From: Pseudomonas sp. F(2018)
GTDB taxonomy: Bacteria; Pseudomonadota; Gammaproteobacteria; Pseudomonadales; Pseudomonadaceae
DNA length: 64,000 nucleotides
Assembly (NCBI RefSeq): GCF_005508865.1
Contig: NZ_SCOM01000006.1
Coordinates: 102,885 to 166,884, forward strand
Direction of reading: 5' to 3'
Both the position numbers and the translations under genes were made by a program. Of this stretch, positions 9,701 to 17,800 are shown in pieces. Under the pieces are notes generated by a model. It made no database searches, was not told the DNA's origin, and saw nothing but the letters and a program-made list of their open reading frames with translations. Numbering within the stretch: the stretch's first letter is position 1; each line of letters starts with the position of its first letter.

Positions 9701-11269
9701 GCTGGGCTTGTCGGCGGCCGGCAGCTCGAAGGCAGCGCGGCCCTTGTCGTCGGTGGCCAGCTCGCTGCTGCTGAGCTCGACCGGGAACTGGCCGAGGTAC
9801 TGCAGCTCGTTGTCGATCATCGACAGCTGCTGGGCACGCAGGCTCAGTTGCAGACGAGCGCTCTTCACCGGCTTGCCGTCCGGGTAGAGCAGCACCAGGT
9901 TGCCGGTGACCTTGTCGCCGGTGCGGAAGTCCGGCTTGGCCAGGTCGAGGGCGATCTCGAAGTGCGGCTTGATGTAGTCGGCGACGCGGAAAGCGCTGCT
10001 GTACAGCTGGTCGCGGTAGAGGAAGCGCAGCTCGTAGCCGCCAGCCACGGCGTTGTCCGGCAGCTGGAAGCGACCCTGGGTGCCGGCCTTGGCATCCAGG
10101 TTCAGGTCCAGGGTCTGCAGGGTGGTGCCATTGGCATCCAGCACCGCCAGCTTGAGCGGCGCCGCCTCGGCGGCCTTGGAATCACGCGCGCTGGTGAACT
10201 CGCGGCCGACGATCTTCACCTCGACCCAGTCGCCCGGGCGGTATAGCGGACGGTCGGTGAAGGCGTAGAGCTTGGTATCGTAGATCTCGCTGTCGTAGTA
10301 GAAGTTTTCCGAGACGAACACGCCGCCCTCGGCGTCCTCGCCGAGCAGGTAGGAGCGTTCCGGGCTGGCGTGCTCCAGGCGCAGCAGGCCCTGGGCATCG
10401 GTACTGCCACTGCGCATCACGCCCAGGCCGTCGGTCCACAACACCTTGGCACCGGCCACCGCATTGCCCTCATGCTTGTGCGCGGTCCACACCAGCAGTT
10501 CCTTGCCGGCGATCTTGCTCACCGCCACGGTGTTGGAGACGAACAGCACGGTGGTCGCGCGGAACTTGCCGACCAGCGCCTCGACCAGGTACAGGCCGGG
10601 CTTGAGCTTGCCCAGCGGGATGTAGACGTTGCCCGGGTTGACGGTGACGAAGGAACTGGACGAGCCGGCCAGTTCCACACCCTTGGGCGGCTGGATCGGT
10701 TTGGCGTCCCACAGCGGGTAGCGGAACTGGGTCACCAGCGGCACGCCCTTCATCGGCGCGTACTGCGGCTGGGCCTCGAAGGGCGTCGGCGCCTTGATCG
10801 CGTCGCCCATCTTCAGCTCCGGCGCCTCTTCGGTCACCTGCACTCGCGACTCGTAGGAGAAGGCCCGCTGCATCACCCGACGCGACTTGCGATACCAGTT
10901 GTCCCACAGGTAGGCCAGGGTGTTGGACAGCCCCTCACCCTTGTATTGCCCCTCGGCTACCACCCGGTGCAGGTTCTTCTGCCGCTTGAGGAACTCCAGC
11001 GGCTGCTCGATGCGGTACACCCGCACGTCCACGCCGCCATAGGGCTCCATCATGTAGCGACGATAGTCGCGGCCCGGCGCCTCCAGGCGTACCTTGGCCA
11101 CCTCGTCGCTAGCGAAGCTGCTGTCGGCCAGCAGGAAGAACGACTGCCCTGCCACTGGCGAGTAGCCGCTGGGCTCGACGCTGTCCTCGGCCTGGGCGGC
11201 CAGCGGCAGCAGCGTGGCCAGCAGGGCCGTGGCGGCGAGGCGCAGCAGGTTCATCGGCCGGCTCTTCAT
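6710..11269 (-). CDS. magD: Alpha-2-macroglobulin homolog MagD (YfaS-like)
   Basis: Large periplasmic macroglobulin of 1519 residues that in P. aeruginosa resides at the inner membrane in a Mag complex and reacts to host elastase. The chosen ATG (11269) gives a short basic start and a signal peptide ending in LAAQAED; an internal ATG at 11254 is the alternative. The frame stays open upstream to 11863, but that part overlaps magC and is not native. The chain shows macroglobulin beta domains with family marks such as DRPLYRPGD, YQPGE and RWRITVRA, then a thioester-type CVEQ at Cys1059-Gln1062 within YPYGCVEQTASRLLP, followed by the all-alpha thioester domain with TWWGE. It lies 14 bases after magC. 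Confidence 0.95.
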   Translation of the reverse strand: MKSRPMNLLRLAATALLATLLPLAAQAEDSVEPSGYSPVAGQSFFLLADSSFASDEVAKVRLEAPGRDYRRYMMEPYGGVDVRVYRIEQPLEFLKRQKNLHRVVAEGQYKGEGLSNTLAYLWDNWYRKSRRVMQRAFSYESRVQVTEEAPELKMGDAIKAPTPFEAQPQYAPMKGVPLVTQFRYPLWDAKPIQPPKGVELAGSSSSFVTVNPGNVYIPLGKLKPGLYLVEALVGKFRATTVLFVSNTVAVSKIAGKELLVWTAHKHEGNAVAGAKVLWTDGLGVMRSGSTDAQGLLRLEHASPERSYLLGEDAEGGVFVSENFYYDSEIYDTKLYAFTDRPLYRPGDWVEVKIVGREFTSARDSKAAEAAPLKLAVLDANGTTLQTLDLNLDAKAGTQGRFQLPDNAVAGGYELRFLYRDQLYSSAFRVADYIKPHFEIALDLAKPDFRTGDKVTGNLVLLYPDGKPVKSARLQLSLRAQQLSMIDNELQYLGQFPVELSSSELATDDKGRAAFELPAADKPSRYLLTVFASDGAAYRVKTSKEILIERGAARYRLEAPQRFSAAGEAVQFSYRSEQPTELKPASYEWVRLEDQSKHSASLGDDEQGFSLSFEHPGTYNITLKDEHGLILGATGHSVSGSGLKAVAGTVEVVFDREQYQPGDEALALITFPEAVGDALLTLERDKVEATALLSAGGDWLKLEKLNDTQYRARIPVDDHFAPNLTFSVLYTKGGDYSFQNAGIKVAKAQIEIAVSTDKELYQPGETVTVDLSTQFKGQPAASRLTVSVVDEMIYALQPEIAPGIDQFFYHPRRNNVRTSASLSFISYDVALPGDATAPGRANRSERGVKVLERPRREEVDTAAWQPDLTTDAQGKAQFSFRMPDSLTRWRITVRAVNDGGEVGQKKQFIRSEKPLYLKWSGPTLFRDGDKPQLGLFAFNQGEEETEAELVTRFAGQEQRQKVELARGANYLSLPPTALAAGELTAELVQDGKPIDALAVGLRVAGEGWQRLHVQNMALNPGSNPLSLPADASNIRLRLGDSSQMLFRSALDDLLEYPYGCVEQTASRLLPLSLAYPTLAKGEARIGDRLRLIMQNSRLRLVQMAGPEATFTWWGEGENADAFLTAYAYYADWHASRALAVQLPPEHWQRVLDIYAAQAPSVPLLQRALILGFAREMRLPTETLLKGLLDDLADAAEGEEVALDDSGETSLVMAYPDSRLGLDLARVLAADMAGSKVGLPPRFAVGLAAARERVAASTQPFAEAVRLSRGPVDPLQINALLQRLTPAQATLERALALTWLQRRLGDAPLVAVPQPGASWQARGGASGETLWQWQGNQPPSALELPAELGSPLVAALSYDSAATPPSGPLEVKVSRRLLRLVPGEAAFSFSAEEVGDGPISGDQLYLDEITLESEAETPRRYGLLEVPLPPGADVERTTWGLQVSGLDSEEAAPLEKARHEPGQLLYAVPVDSLQGTLTLRHLVRFSQKGEFHLPPARYSRMYDPQAQAFEQKPALAELKVE

Positions 11270-11283
11270 CGACTGAGCCCCTA

Positions 11284-11925
11284 TTACCGACTGAGAAAAT
11301 GCAGTCGGTAGACGCCAATGAAGTTGGGGTTGGATGCGTCGGGAATCCATCGGGTGTCCTTCCATGTCATCAGTTGCTGCAGGCTCACGGAGCGCATGCC
11401 GTTGTCGGTCGGGGTGGTGGTGCCGGTGTGGTAGACGATGTTGCGGCCCATCCAGATCATCAGGTGCTGGTCGTCGCCCTGGTCGAAGAAGACCAGGTCG
11501 CCGGAGCGCGCCTGGTTGAGGTCGCGCCCCACCAGGGTGCTGTTGAACTGGATCAGCTTGATCGCGTTGACGTAGGGGCCGAGTTTGCCGCCGCCCTGCT
11601 GCCACTGCTGGGCCAGGCCGCGCTGGGACTCGCTCAGCTCCAGCTCCGGCGGCAGGTAGCGGTTGCTCAGGCCGTTGGCGTGCAGCCACTTGGCGTCGTG
11701 GACCTTGAGCGCCTCGTTGGCGGCGAAGCGCACCAGGCCAGCGCAGTCCTGCTGGTGCCAGCGCGGGCTGGGGCCCTGGCGCAGCTGCTCCTGGGCGATG
11801 CGCACGAACCAGGCACGGAATACCTGGGACTGCTGCACGTCCAGCGTCGGCGCGCTGGGCCATGCCGACTCGCCGAGGGCGAGCAGTAATGCACCGATCA
11901 GCAGTCGTTTCACAGAGCGCGCCAT
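11284..11925 (-). CDS. magC: MagC (DUF1175, YfaT-like), NlpC/P60-type fold
   Basis: Exported protein of 213 residues from the ATG at 11925, which gives a clean signal peptide (MARSVKRLLIGALLLALG, cleavage near residue 22). The ATG at 11940 would add five residues. It is DUF1175 by synteny with mag operons. The sequence QDCAGLVRFAANEAL with Cys61 and later SGDLVFFDQ and HLMIWMG with His154 matches the Cys-His layout of NlpC/P60 peptidases (the DCSGL motif followed by GDLVFF and HVGIY). I therefore infer a papain-like fold that could act on peptidoglycan peptides or process the macroglobulin. It overlaps the magB 3' end by 16 bases. Confidence 0.9.
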   Translation of the reverse strand: MARSVKRLLIGALLLALGESAWPSAPTLDVQQSQVFRAWFVRIAQEQLRQGPSPRWHQQDCAGLVRFAANEALKVHDAKWLHANGLSNRYLPPELELSESQRGLAQQWQQGGGKLGPYVNAIKLIQFNSTLVGRDLNQARSGDLVFFDQGDDQHLMIWMGRNIVYHTGTTTPTDNGMRSVSLQQLMTWKDTRWIPDASNPNFIGVYRLHFLSR

Positions 11926-13742
11926 TGCAGCGGCAACCACTGCCAGGCTTCGTCGGCAGCGGCGTCGGCCGGAAGGCTCAGTGCGTACTTGCCGTGGCCG
12001 GACAGCGAGCGCAGCTTGGGCAGCAGGTTGGCCTGGGCGGCGTTGCGGAACACCGGCTCGATGTCTTCCGGCAGGCTGTCCAGGGTCTCGCGCTCGAGCA
12101 GCGCGGCCAGGCTATCCGGCGCCAGATAGGCCGGCACCAGGGAGTTGCCCGGCAGCACTTCGGCCAGCGGCGGGAAGCGCTTGTCGAGGGTCTGCAGGGC
12201 CTTATCGAGCAGGCGGTCGTCCAGCGAGAACAGCAGGGTCGAGCCGTGGCGCGCCAGGCTGACGCGGAAGAAGCCGCGCGAGGCCAGGGCGCCCGGCTGC
12301 TCGGCCAGGTCCGCCGGGTACTGGCCGAAGTTGGAACCGACCTGGCGTTGCCACTTGTGCAGCTCGCCTTGGACGCTGTCCTGCACCGGGAAAGTGCCGT
12401 CGACGGTGTAAGGCTCCAAGGCGCCGATCAGGCTGTCGAACAGCTTGCCCAGCTCGACATCGGTCTGCGCGCCGGGCTTGTCCTTCAGCGTGCCCACCAG
12501 CAGTGGCGAGTGCAGACGCGAGTCCGGGTACCAACACAGACCGGCGCTGCCGCTGAGCTGACCGGCCAGTTCGGCGGCGGCCTTGGGTTCGGCACCGACC
12601 TTGGTCAGCAGGCGCTCCGGCAGGCCCGGCGCCACCGGCAGCGCCACACAGGCGCTGGCGCCCATGGGCATGGCACTCCACACCGGGGCGAAATCGAAGG
12701 CGCCCTGTCCCTCCACTTCGTCCAGGGCCAGGAAGCTGCTCCAGCCCTGGTCGTTCAGCTCGAAGCGCAGGCCGGCGAAGGCCGGCAGGAAGCGCCGGTA
12801 GCCCAGGGCGAGGAAGTCCGCACCGAGGGTGACGCGCTGCTGCAGGGCGCCGCGCTCGGCCAGGCCGAAGCGCTCGGGGAAGGGGTGCTGGCCGGCCAGC
12901 AGGGCCTCGGCGGCCTCGACCGAGACTTTGGCCAGCGGCGGTCCGACCGGCTCGGCAGTGGCCTCTTCTGCCACCGTCTCATCGGCAGCGACCGCCGCTT
13001 CGGGGTCCACGGCGGGCACCTCGACATCATCGCCCGCCGCAGCCTCCTCATCTGTCGGCTCGGGTTCCGGCACTGGGCCGAACAGCATGTCGGCGCTGGA
13101 CAGCAGCAACAGCTGGTCGCCGTGGGAGGCGAACAGGATCGAGCGGTCGCCGTTGTAGCGCAGGCTGTAGAAAGGCACCGACGCTCCGTCGACGAGGAAC
13201 TCGCCGGCCTGGCTCAGCTGAGTGTCGTCCAGCGCCACCTTGGCCAGCGGCTCCAGCAGCTTGGCCAGGCCACCGCGCTGGATCAGCACCACGAAGTGGC
13301 GCAGGCGACCACCGGCGTCGCGCCACAGGGCTACCTCGGCGGGCTGGTCGAGCAGTTCGTCGAGCAGGTTGTCGCGCAGCTGCAGGTCGTGCTCGTAGAT
13401 GATACGGCGCAGGCTGCCGGTTAGGCCGAGGCGGTCGGCGTTGCTCTCGTAGTAGAACACCAGGTCCTCGGTGAGGGTGTCGCGCAGCAGCGGCACCTTG
13501 AGCACGTCCTTGGGCAGGCGGCCCAGCGAGGCGCTCTCGATCAGCACGTCCGGGCGCGCCAGGTCGAGGCCCAGGTAGTTGGCCTCGACCAGTTGGCGCT
13601 CGCCCTGGGGCTCGTACTCGAGCCAGGCGAACAGGCCCGCGGCGGTCACCGGCAGGGCCACGGCCAGGCCCAGCAACAGCGGGCGCCAGCGGCGCGTGCC
13701 CGGCGTGGAGGCGGGCTCGACGGGAGTGGTGGTGTCGCTCAT
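11910..13742 (-). CDS. magB: MagB (DUF2138, YfaA-like) inner-membrane protein
   Basis: 610-residue DUF2138 protein anchored in the inner membrane by one N-terminal segment (about 20-40: RPLLLGLAVALPVTAAGLFAW), with the rest in the periplasm. An acidic, Ala/Glu-rich insertion (about residues 225-265) interrupts the globular part. MagB is one of the proteins found in the P. aeruginosa MagD complex and probably tethers it. No catalytic motif is evident. It begins 23 bases after magA and overlaps magC, which supports a single transcript. Confidence 0.9.
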   Translation of the reverse strand: MSDTTTPVEPASTPGTRRWRPLLLGLAVALPVTAAGLFAWLEYEPQGERQLVEANYLGLDLARPDVLIESASLGRLPKDVLKVPLLRDTLTEDLVFYYESNADRLGLTGSLRRIIYEHDLQLRDNLLDELLDQPAEVALWRDAGGRLRHFVVLIQRGGLAKLLEPLAKVALDDTQLSQAGEFLVDGASVPFYSLRYNGDRSILFASHGDQLLLLSSADMLFGPVPEPEPTDEEAAAGDDVEVPAVDPEAAVAADETVAEEATAEPVGPPLAKVSVEAAEALLAGQHPFPERFGLAERGALQQRVTLGADFLALGYRRFLPAFAGLRFELNDQGWSSFLALDEVEGQGAFDFAPVWSAMPMGASACVALPVAPGLPERLLTKVGAEPKAAAELAGQLSGSAGLCWYPDSRLHSPLLVGTLKDKPGAQTDVELGKLFDSLIGALEPYTVDGTFPVQDSVQGELHKWQRQVGSNFGQYPADLAEQPGALASRGFFRVSLARHGSTLLFSLDDRLLDKALQTLDKRFPPLAEVLPGNSLVPAYLAPDSLAALLERETLDSLPEDIEPVFRNAAQANLLPKLRSLSGHGKYALSLPADAAADEAWQWLPLQWRAL

Positions 13743-13765
13743 AGGTAAAGACTCCGCGGGAGCGT

Positions 13766-14554
13766 TCAGTAGTTGAAGGACTTCACCGGCAGCAATTCGC
13801 CGATGGTGCGCAGCGGCACGACGAAGGTCTCGCGCCGCTCGTTGACGGTGTTCTCGTTGAATACCAGGCTGATCTGCGAGGTGATCACCTCGTTCTGGTT
13901 GCTGCCGGCCTGGAAGTTGTAGCCCTGGCTGCCCAGGTTGCCCCAGTAGTTGACGTATACCAGGTAGGTGCCATGCAGCGGCGCGGTCATGCTGAACATC
14001 TCCGGGCCGGGGCCGTCGACGCTGTCCACGTCGAGGCCGCCGCCGTTGCTCATCACCGGGTCGGCCCAGAAGGCGTGCTGGCCGTCGGGGGTGATCACGT
14101 GCAGGTCGAGCTCGGCCTTGGGGTCGTCCCAGCCGAGGACGATGCGCACCCGCGCCGGAGTCTTCAGGTTGTTGGCTTCATAGAACTGCACGCGGCGCAG
14201 CGGTTTGCCGTCGGCGCGTAGTTCGACGCTGTTGGAACCGGCGCCGAAATTGTAGGGGCGGACGAAGCGGCCCTCGGCGTCGGTATATAGAGGGAGGGGA
14301 TTGCCGTTGACCGCCAGCACATACGGCTGACGCAGACCCTGAGTGCCTTCCAGCTTGCCGACGATCAGGCTGCGGCCGCGCTGGCCGCCGCGATCGATGG
14401 GCGGCGTCGGGTAGGCGACGCGGGCATCGGCCGAGCGTTCCAGCAAGCCGTCATGGCGCCAGCCGGCCGTGGGGCCTTCGAGGCTGGCGGAGGGATCTGC
14501 CCAGGCAACCGATGCCACTAGCATCAGGCTCGCCGACAACAGCAGGGGGCGCAT
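13766..14554 (-). CDS. magA: Macroglobulin-complex periplasmic protein MagA (DUF2135, YfaP-like)
   Basis: First gene of the mag operon, 262 residues, with a signal peptide ending in SVAWA. The DUF2135 core has DPKAELDLHVITPDGQHAFW and YLVYVNYWGN, matching MagF at the far end of the operon, so the operon is bracketed by paralogs. In P. aeruginosa MagA is a MagD partner. The start region reads AAAGGATTAATC before ATG: the ribosome site contains GGA, the core of RsmA/RsmE binding sites. That fits the reported Gac/Rsm control of MagD but is not proof here. Confidence 0.92.
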   Translation of the reverse strand: MRPLLLSASLMLVASVAWADPSASLEGPTAGWRHDGLLERSADARVAYPTPPIDRGGQRGRSLIVGKLEGTQGLRQPYVLAVNGNPLPLYTDAEGRFVRPYNFGAGSNSVELRADGKPLRRVQFYEANNLKTPARVRIVLGWDDPKAELDLHVITPDGQHAFWADPVMSNGGGLDVDSVDGPGPEMFSMTAPLHGTYLVYVNYWGNLGSQGYNFQAGSNQNEVITSQISLVFNENTVNERRETFVVPLRTIGELLPVKSFNY

Positions 14555-14842
14555 GATTAATCCTTTAAAGGCGCTAAGTTGCCAAGGCTAGCGATTGACA
14601 CGACTCCTTACAATCACCAGTCGCCGCAGCCGCCTGGAGTTTGGCAGCCAGTCACATTCACGCCGCTCTCCGCGCGCTTTTACCGCCCCGCGGCGAGCGT
14701 GACAGCAATCACAAATCGGCAGAATTCTGTTTCTTCGGCCAGCTCTTCGGTGGAGCCGGAAAGCGCATAATCCGCCCGCCGATTGCCAGTACATTCGGTG
14801 CCGCTGGCGCAATGCCCGCACTCACCATCTGCAGGGATGCAT
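14555..14842. promoter_or_regulatory. Divergent regulatory region between magA and yfhM
   Basis: 288 bases separate the two divergent macroglobulin operons and no gene fits in it. It must hold both promoters. Toward yfhM a CATAAT at 14766-14771 is a possible -10 element, without a convincing -35. A TTGACA at 14595-14600 has no good partner. A near-perfect CRP/Vfr-type half-site pair lies at 14698-14713 and is listed separately. The region is less GC-rich than its surroundings. Confidence 0.6.
14698..14713. promoter_or_regulatory. Candidate CRP/Vfr-type binding site
   Basis: CGTGA (14698-14702), six bases, TCACA (14709-14713): nine of ten positions of the TGTGA-N6-TCACA core. Its centre lies about 72 bases before the start predicted from the CATAAT element of yfhM, a usual Class I activator distance, and about 150 bases before magA. 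Binding by Vfr is inference. Confidence 0.45.
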
Positions 14843-17800
14843 ATGTTCACCTCGCTCGTAGCGGTGTCCCGCCGCGCTTTCGCGTTTGTCTCTTTTATCG
14901 TTCTCGGTGTGCTGCGCCTGGCGCGCTGGCTGCTTTCTGCCCTGGTCGGTAGCTGGCAGCCACCGCTGTGGCTGCGCAAGCTGTGGCAGGGCCTATGCGC
15001 CTGCGGCCGCTGGCTATGCGCACGCCCCGGCAAGACTGCCGCAGGCCTGGCCGTGCTGGCCCTGCTCGGTGGCGCCGGCGCCTACGCCTGGCACTGGTAC
15101 CAGAACCTGCCGGTGCCGCACACCGTGGCCTACTCGGTGCACGCACCGAACCTGACCGGCTACCAGCACGAACCGATCAGCATCGACACCCTACGCGTCG
15201 ACTTCCACGAATCCGCCGCCCCGCTGGACGCGATCGGCAAGGAGGTCCACGAGGGCATCAGCCTGCAGCCGGCCGTCAAGGGCGCCTGGCACTGGGCCAA
15301 CGACCGCAGCCTGGTGTTCACCCCGGCCGCCGACTGGCCGATCGACCAGGCTTATCAGGTCACCCTGAATGAAGAGGGCCTGCTGGCCGACGGTGTGCTG
15401 CTCGACCGCTATCAATTCGATCTGCGTACCCAGCCGTTCACCGCCAGCATGGCCGGCCACGAGCTGTATCAGGATCCGGTGGTGCCGAGCCTGAAGAAGC
15501 TGGTGGCGACCATCAACTTCTCCCACCCGGTCGACGAGGAATCCTTCCGCCAGCGCGTTTCCATCGCCCTGGACCGTGGCCTGGAATATCGCGACAAGGA
15601 TGTGGCGCCAACCCCGGAAATCAGCTTCGCCAAGAACAAGCTGGCCGCCTACGTGCACTCAGCGCCGCTGGCCACTCCCCTGGAAACCACCGGCGTCAGC
15701 CTGCGGGTAGAGAAAGGCATCCAGGCCCGCGACGGTGGCAATGCCAGCGCCCAGCCACTGCAGGCCGCGGTCAGCGTACCGGGGCGATATCGCCTGACCT
15801 TCAGCGCCAGCAATATCCAGTTCGTCGACAACGACCGTGGCGAACCGGAGCCGGTGCTGATGTTCAGCAGCTCCAGCGCGGTGAGCGACGAGGCCATCGC
15901 CAAGCAGGTGCAGGTCTGGCTGTTGCCCGCGCGCGACAGCCAGGGCAGCGAGTACTGGGACGAGTCGGAAGTCGACGAACAGACCCTGGCCCGCGCCGAG
16001 CGCGTGAAGCTGACCCAGGTGCCCAGCGTCGAGCCGCTGAACAGCCTGCACGCCTTCAAGTTCAAGGCCGAACCGGGGCGCTACCTCTATGTGAAGGTGG
16101 CAGCCAAGGTCGAGGCGGTCGGTGGCTACCTGGCCAAGGACCCGACCTACAACCTGCTGCAGATGCCCAAGTACCCGCGCGCCCTGGCCTTCCTCTCCGA
16201 AGGTGCACTGCTCAGTCTCAATGGTGAGAAGCAGCTGGGCATCCTCGGACGCGGCGTGCCCGGCGCCCAGGTGGAGATCTCGCGCCTGCTGCCCAACCAG
16301 CTGCATCACCTGGTGGACCAGAACTACGGCAGTTTCGCCCGCCCCGAAATTTCCAATGGCTACTTCGACCGCCTGGTGGAGCGGATGGAGGTCAAGCTGT
16401 CGCTGGACGCCAGCGATCCCTCGAAGACCCAGTACAGCCATGTCGACCTGGCGCCCTACCTGAATGCCGACGGCGGCCGCCGCGGCATCTTCGTGATCAA
16501 GCTGAGCTCCGAGGATGACCCGAGCCAGGACACCTTCGATTACTACTACGACGACAACCCGACCCGCGACCTGCGCTTCGTGGTGGTCACCGACCTCGGC
16601 ATCATCGCCAAACGCAGCAGCGACGGCAGCCACGACTTGTTCGTCCAGTCGATCAGCCAGGGCGGCGCGGTAGCCGGCGCCGAGGTGCAGATCCTCGGCC
16701 GCAACGGCCTGCCGGTGGCCAGCGCCTATACCGACGGCAACGGCCAGGCGCACTTCGCCAAGCTCGACGAGCTGCGCCGCGAGAAGACCCCGCTGATGTA
16801 CGTGGTCAATTACGGCAACGACCAGTCCTTCCTGCCGGTGGCGGCCAGCCAGCACCGCCTCGACCTGTCGCGCTTCGACATCGGAGGGCAGTATGAGAAC
16901 GGCGAGCCGGACCGCCTCGGCGCCTATCTGTTCAGCGACCGCGGCCTGTATCGCCCGGGCGAGACCGCGCACCTGGGCATGATCGTCCGCACCGCCAACT
17001 GGAGCGGCCAGCTGCAGGGCCTGCCGGTGGAACTGGACGTACGCGACCCGCGCGGCCAGAGCGTGCTGCGCCAGCAGCTGAAGCTTTCCGCCAGCGGCTT
17101 CGAGAGCATCGATTTCCACAGCAGCGAGGCCGCTCCGGCCGGCACCTACACCGCCACCCTGAGCCTGATCGACGAAGACGAGCAGCGCACCGCGCTGGGC
17201 AATGTCGACTTCAAGGTGCGCGACTTCGAGCCAGACCGCATGAAGGTCAGCGCCACCCTGGCCAAGGCCCCGGTGAAGGGCTGGATCGCCCCCGAGCAGG
17301 TCGAGGCCAAGATCAAGGCCATGCATCTGTTCGGCGCGCCGGCCTCCGGCCGTCGGGTCACCGCCGAGATGACCCTGTCGCCGGCCTACGCGGCGTTCGA
17401 GCAGTACGCCGACTATCGCTTCCGCATCACCAACTCGCTGAACGACAGCAGCACCGAGGAACTGGAGGAAGGCCAGACCGACGACAACGGCGAAACCAGC
17501 CCCGACCTGCGCCTGGACCGCTACGCCGCCAGCACCTATCGCCTGAGCCTGCTGGCCAGGGTGTTCGAGGCCGAGGGTGGGCACAACGTCGCCGCCCAGA
17601 GCAGCCTGATGGTGTCGTCCGCACCCTGGCTGGCGGGGGTCAAGAGCGTCGACTCGCTGGACTACGTAAGCAAGGGCGCCAAGCGCGAAGTCGAGTGGCT
17701 GGCCATCGGCCCCGACCTCAAGCCACTGGCAGTGGACGGCCTGTCCACCGAGCTGGTCGAGCACCGCTACGTGTCGGTGCTGGTCAAGCAGTCCAACGGT

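Noticed and set aside
6800..10246. Open frame of 1148 codons on the plus strand
   Set aside because: Antisense shadow of magD produced by strong third-position GC bias; composition is Gln/Gly/Ala/Val-rich with no domain, no ribosome site.
11270..11863. Upstream extension of magD
   Set aside because: Would overlap magC entirely; the signal peptide begins at 11269.
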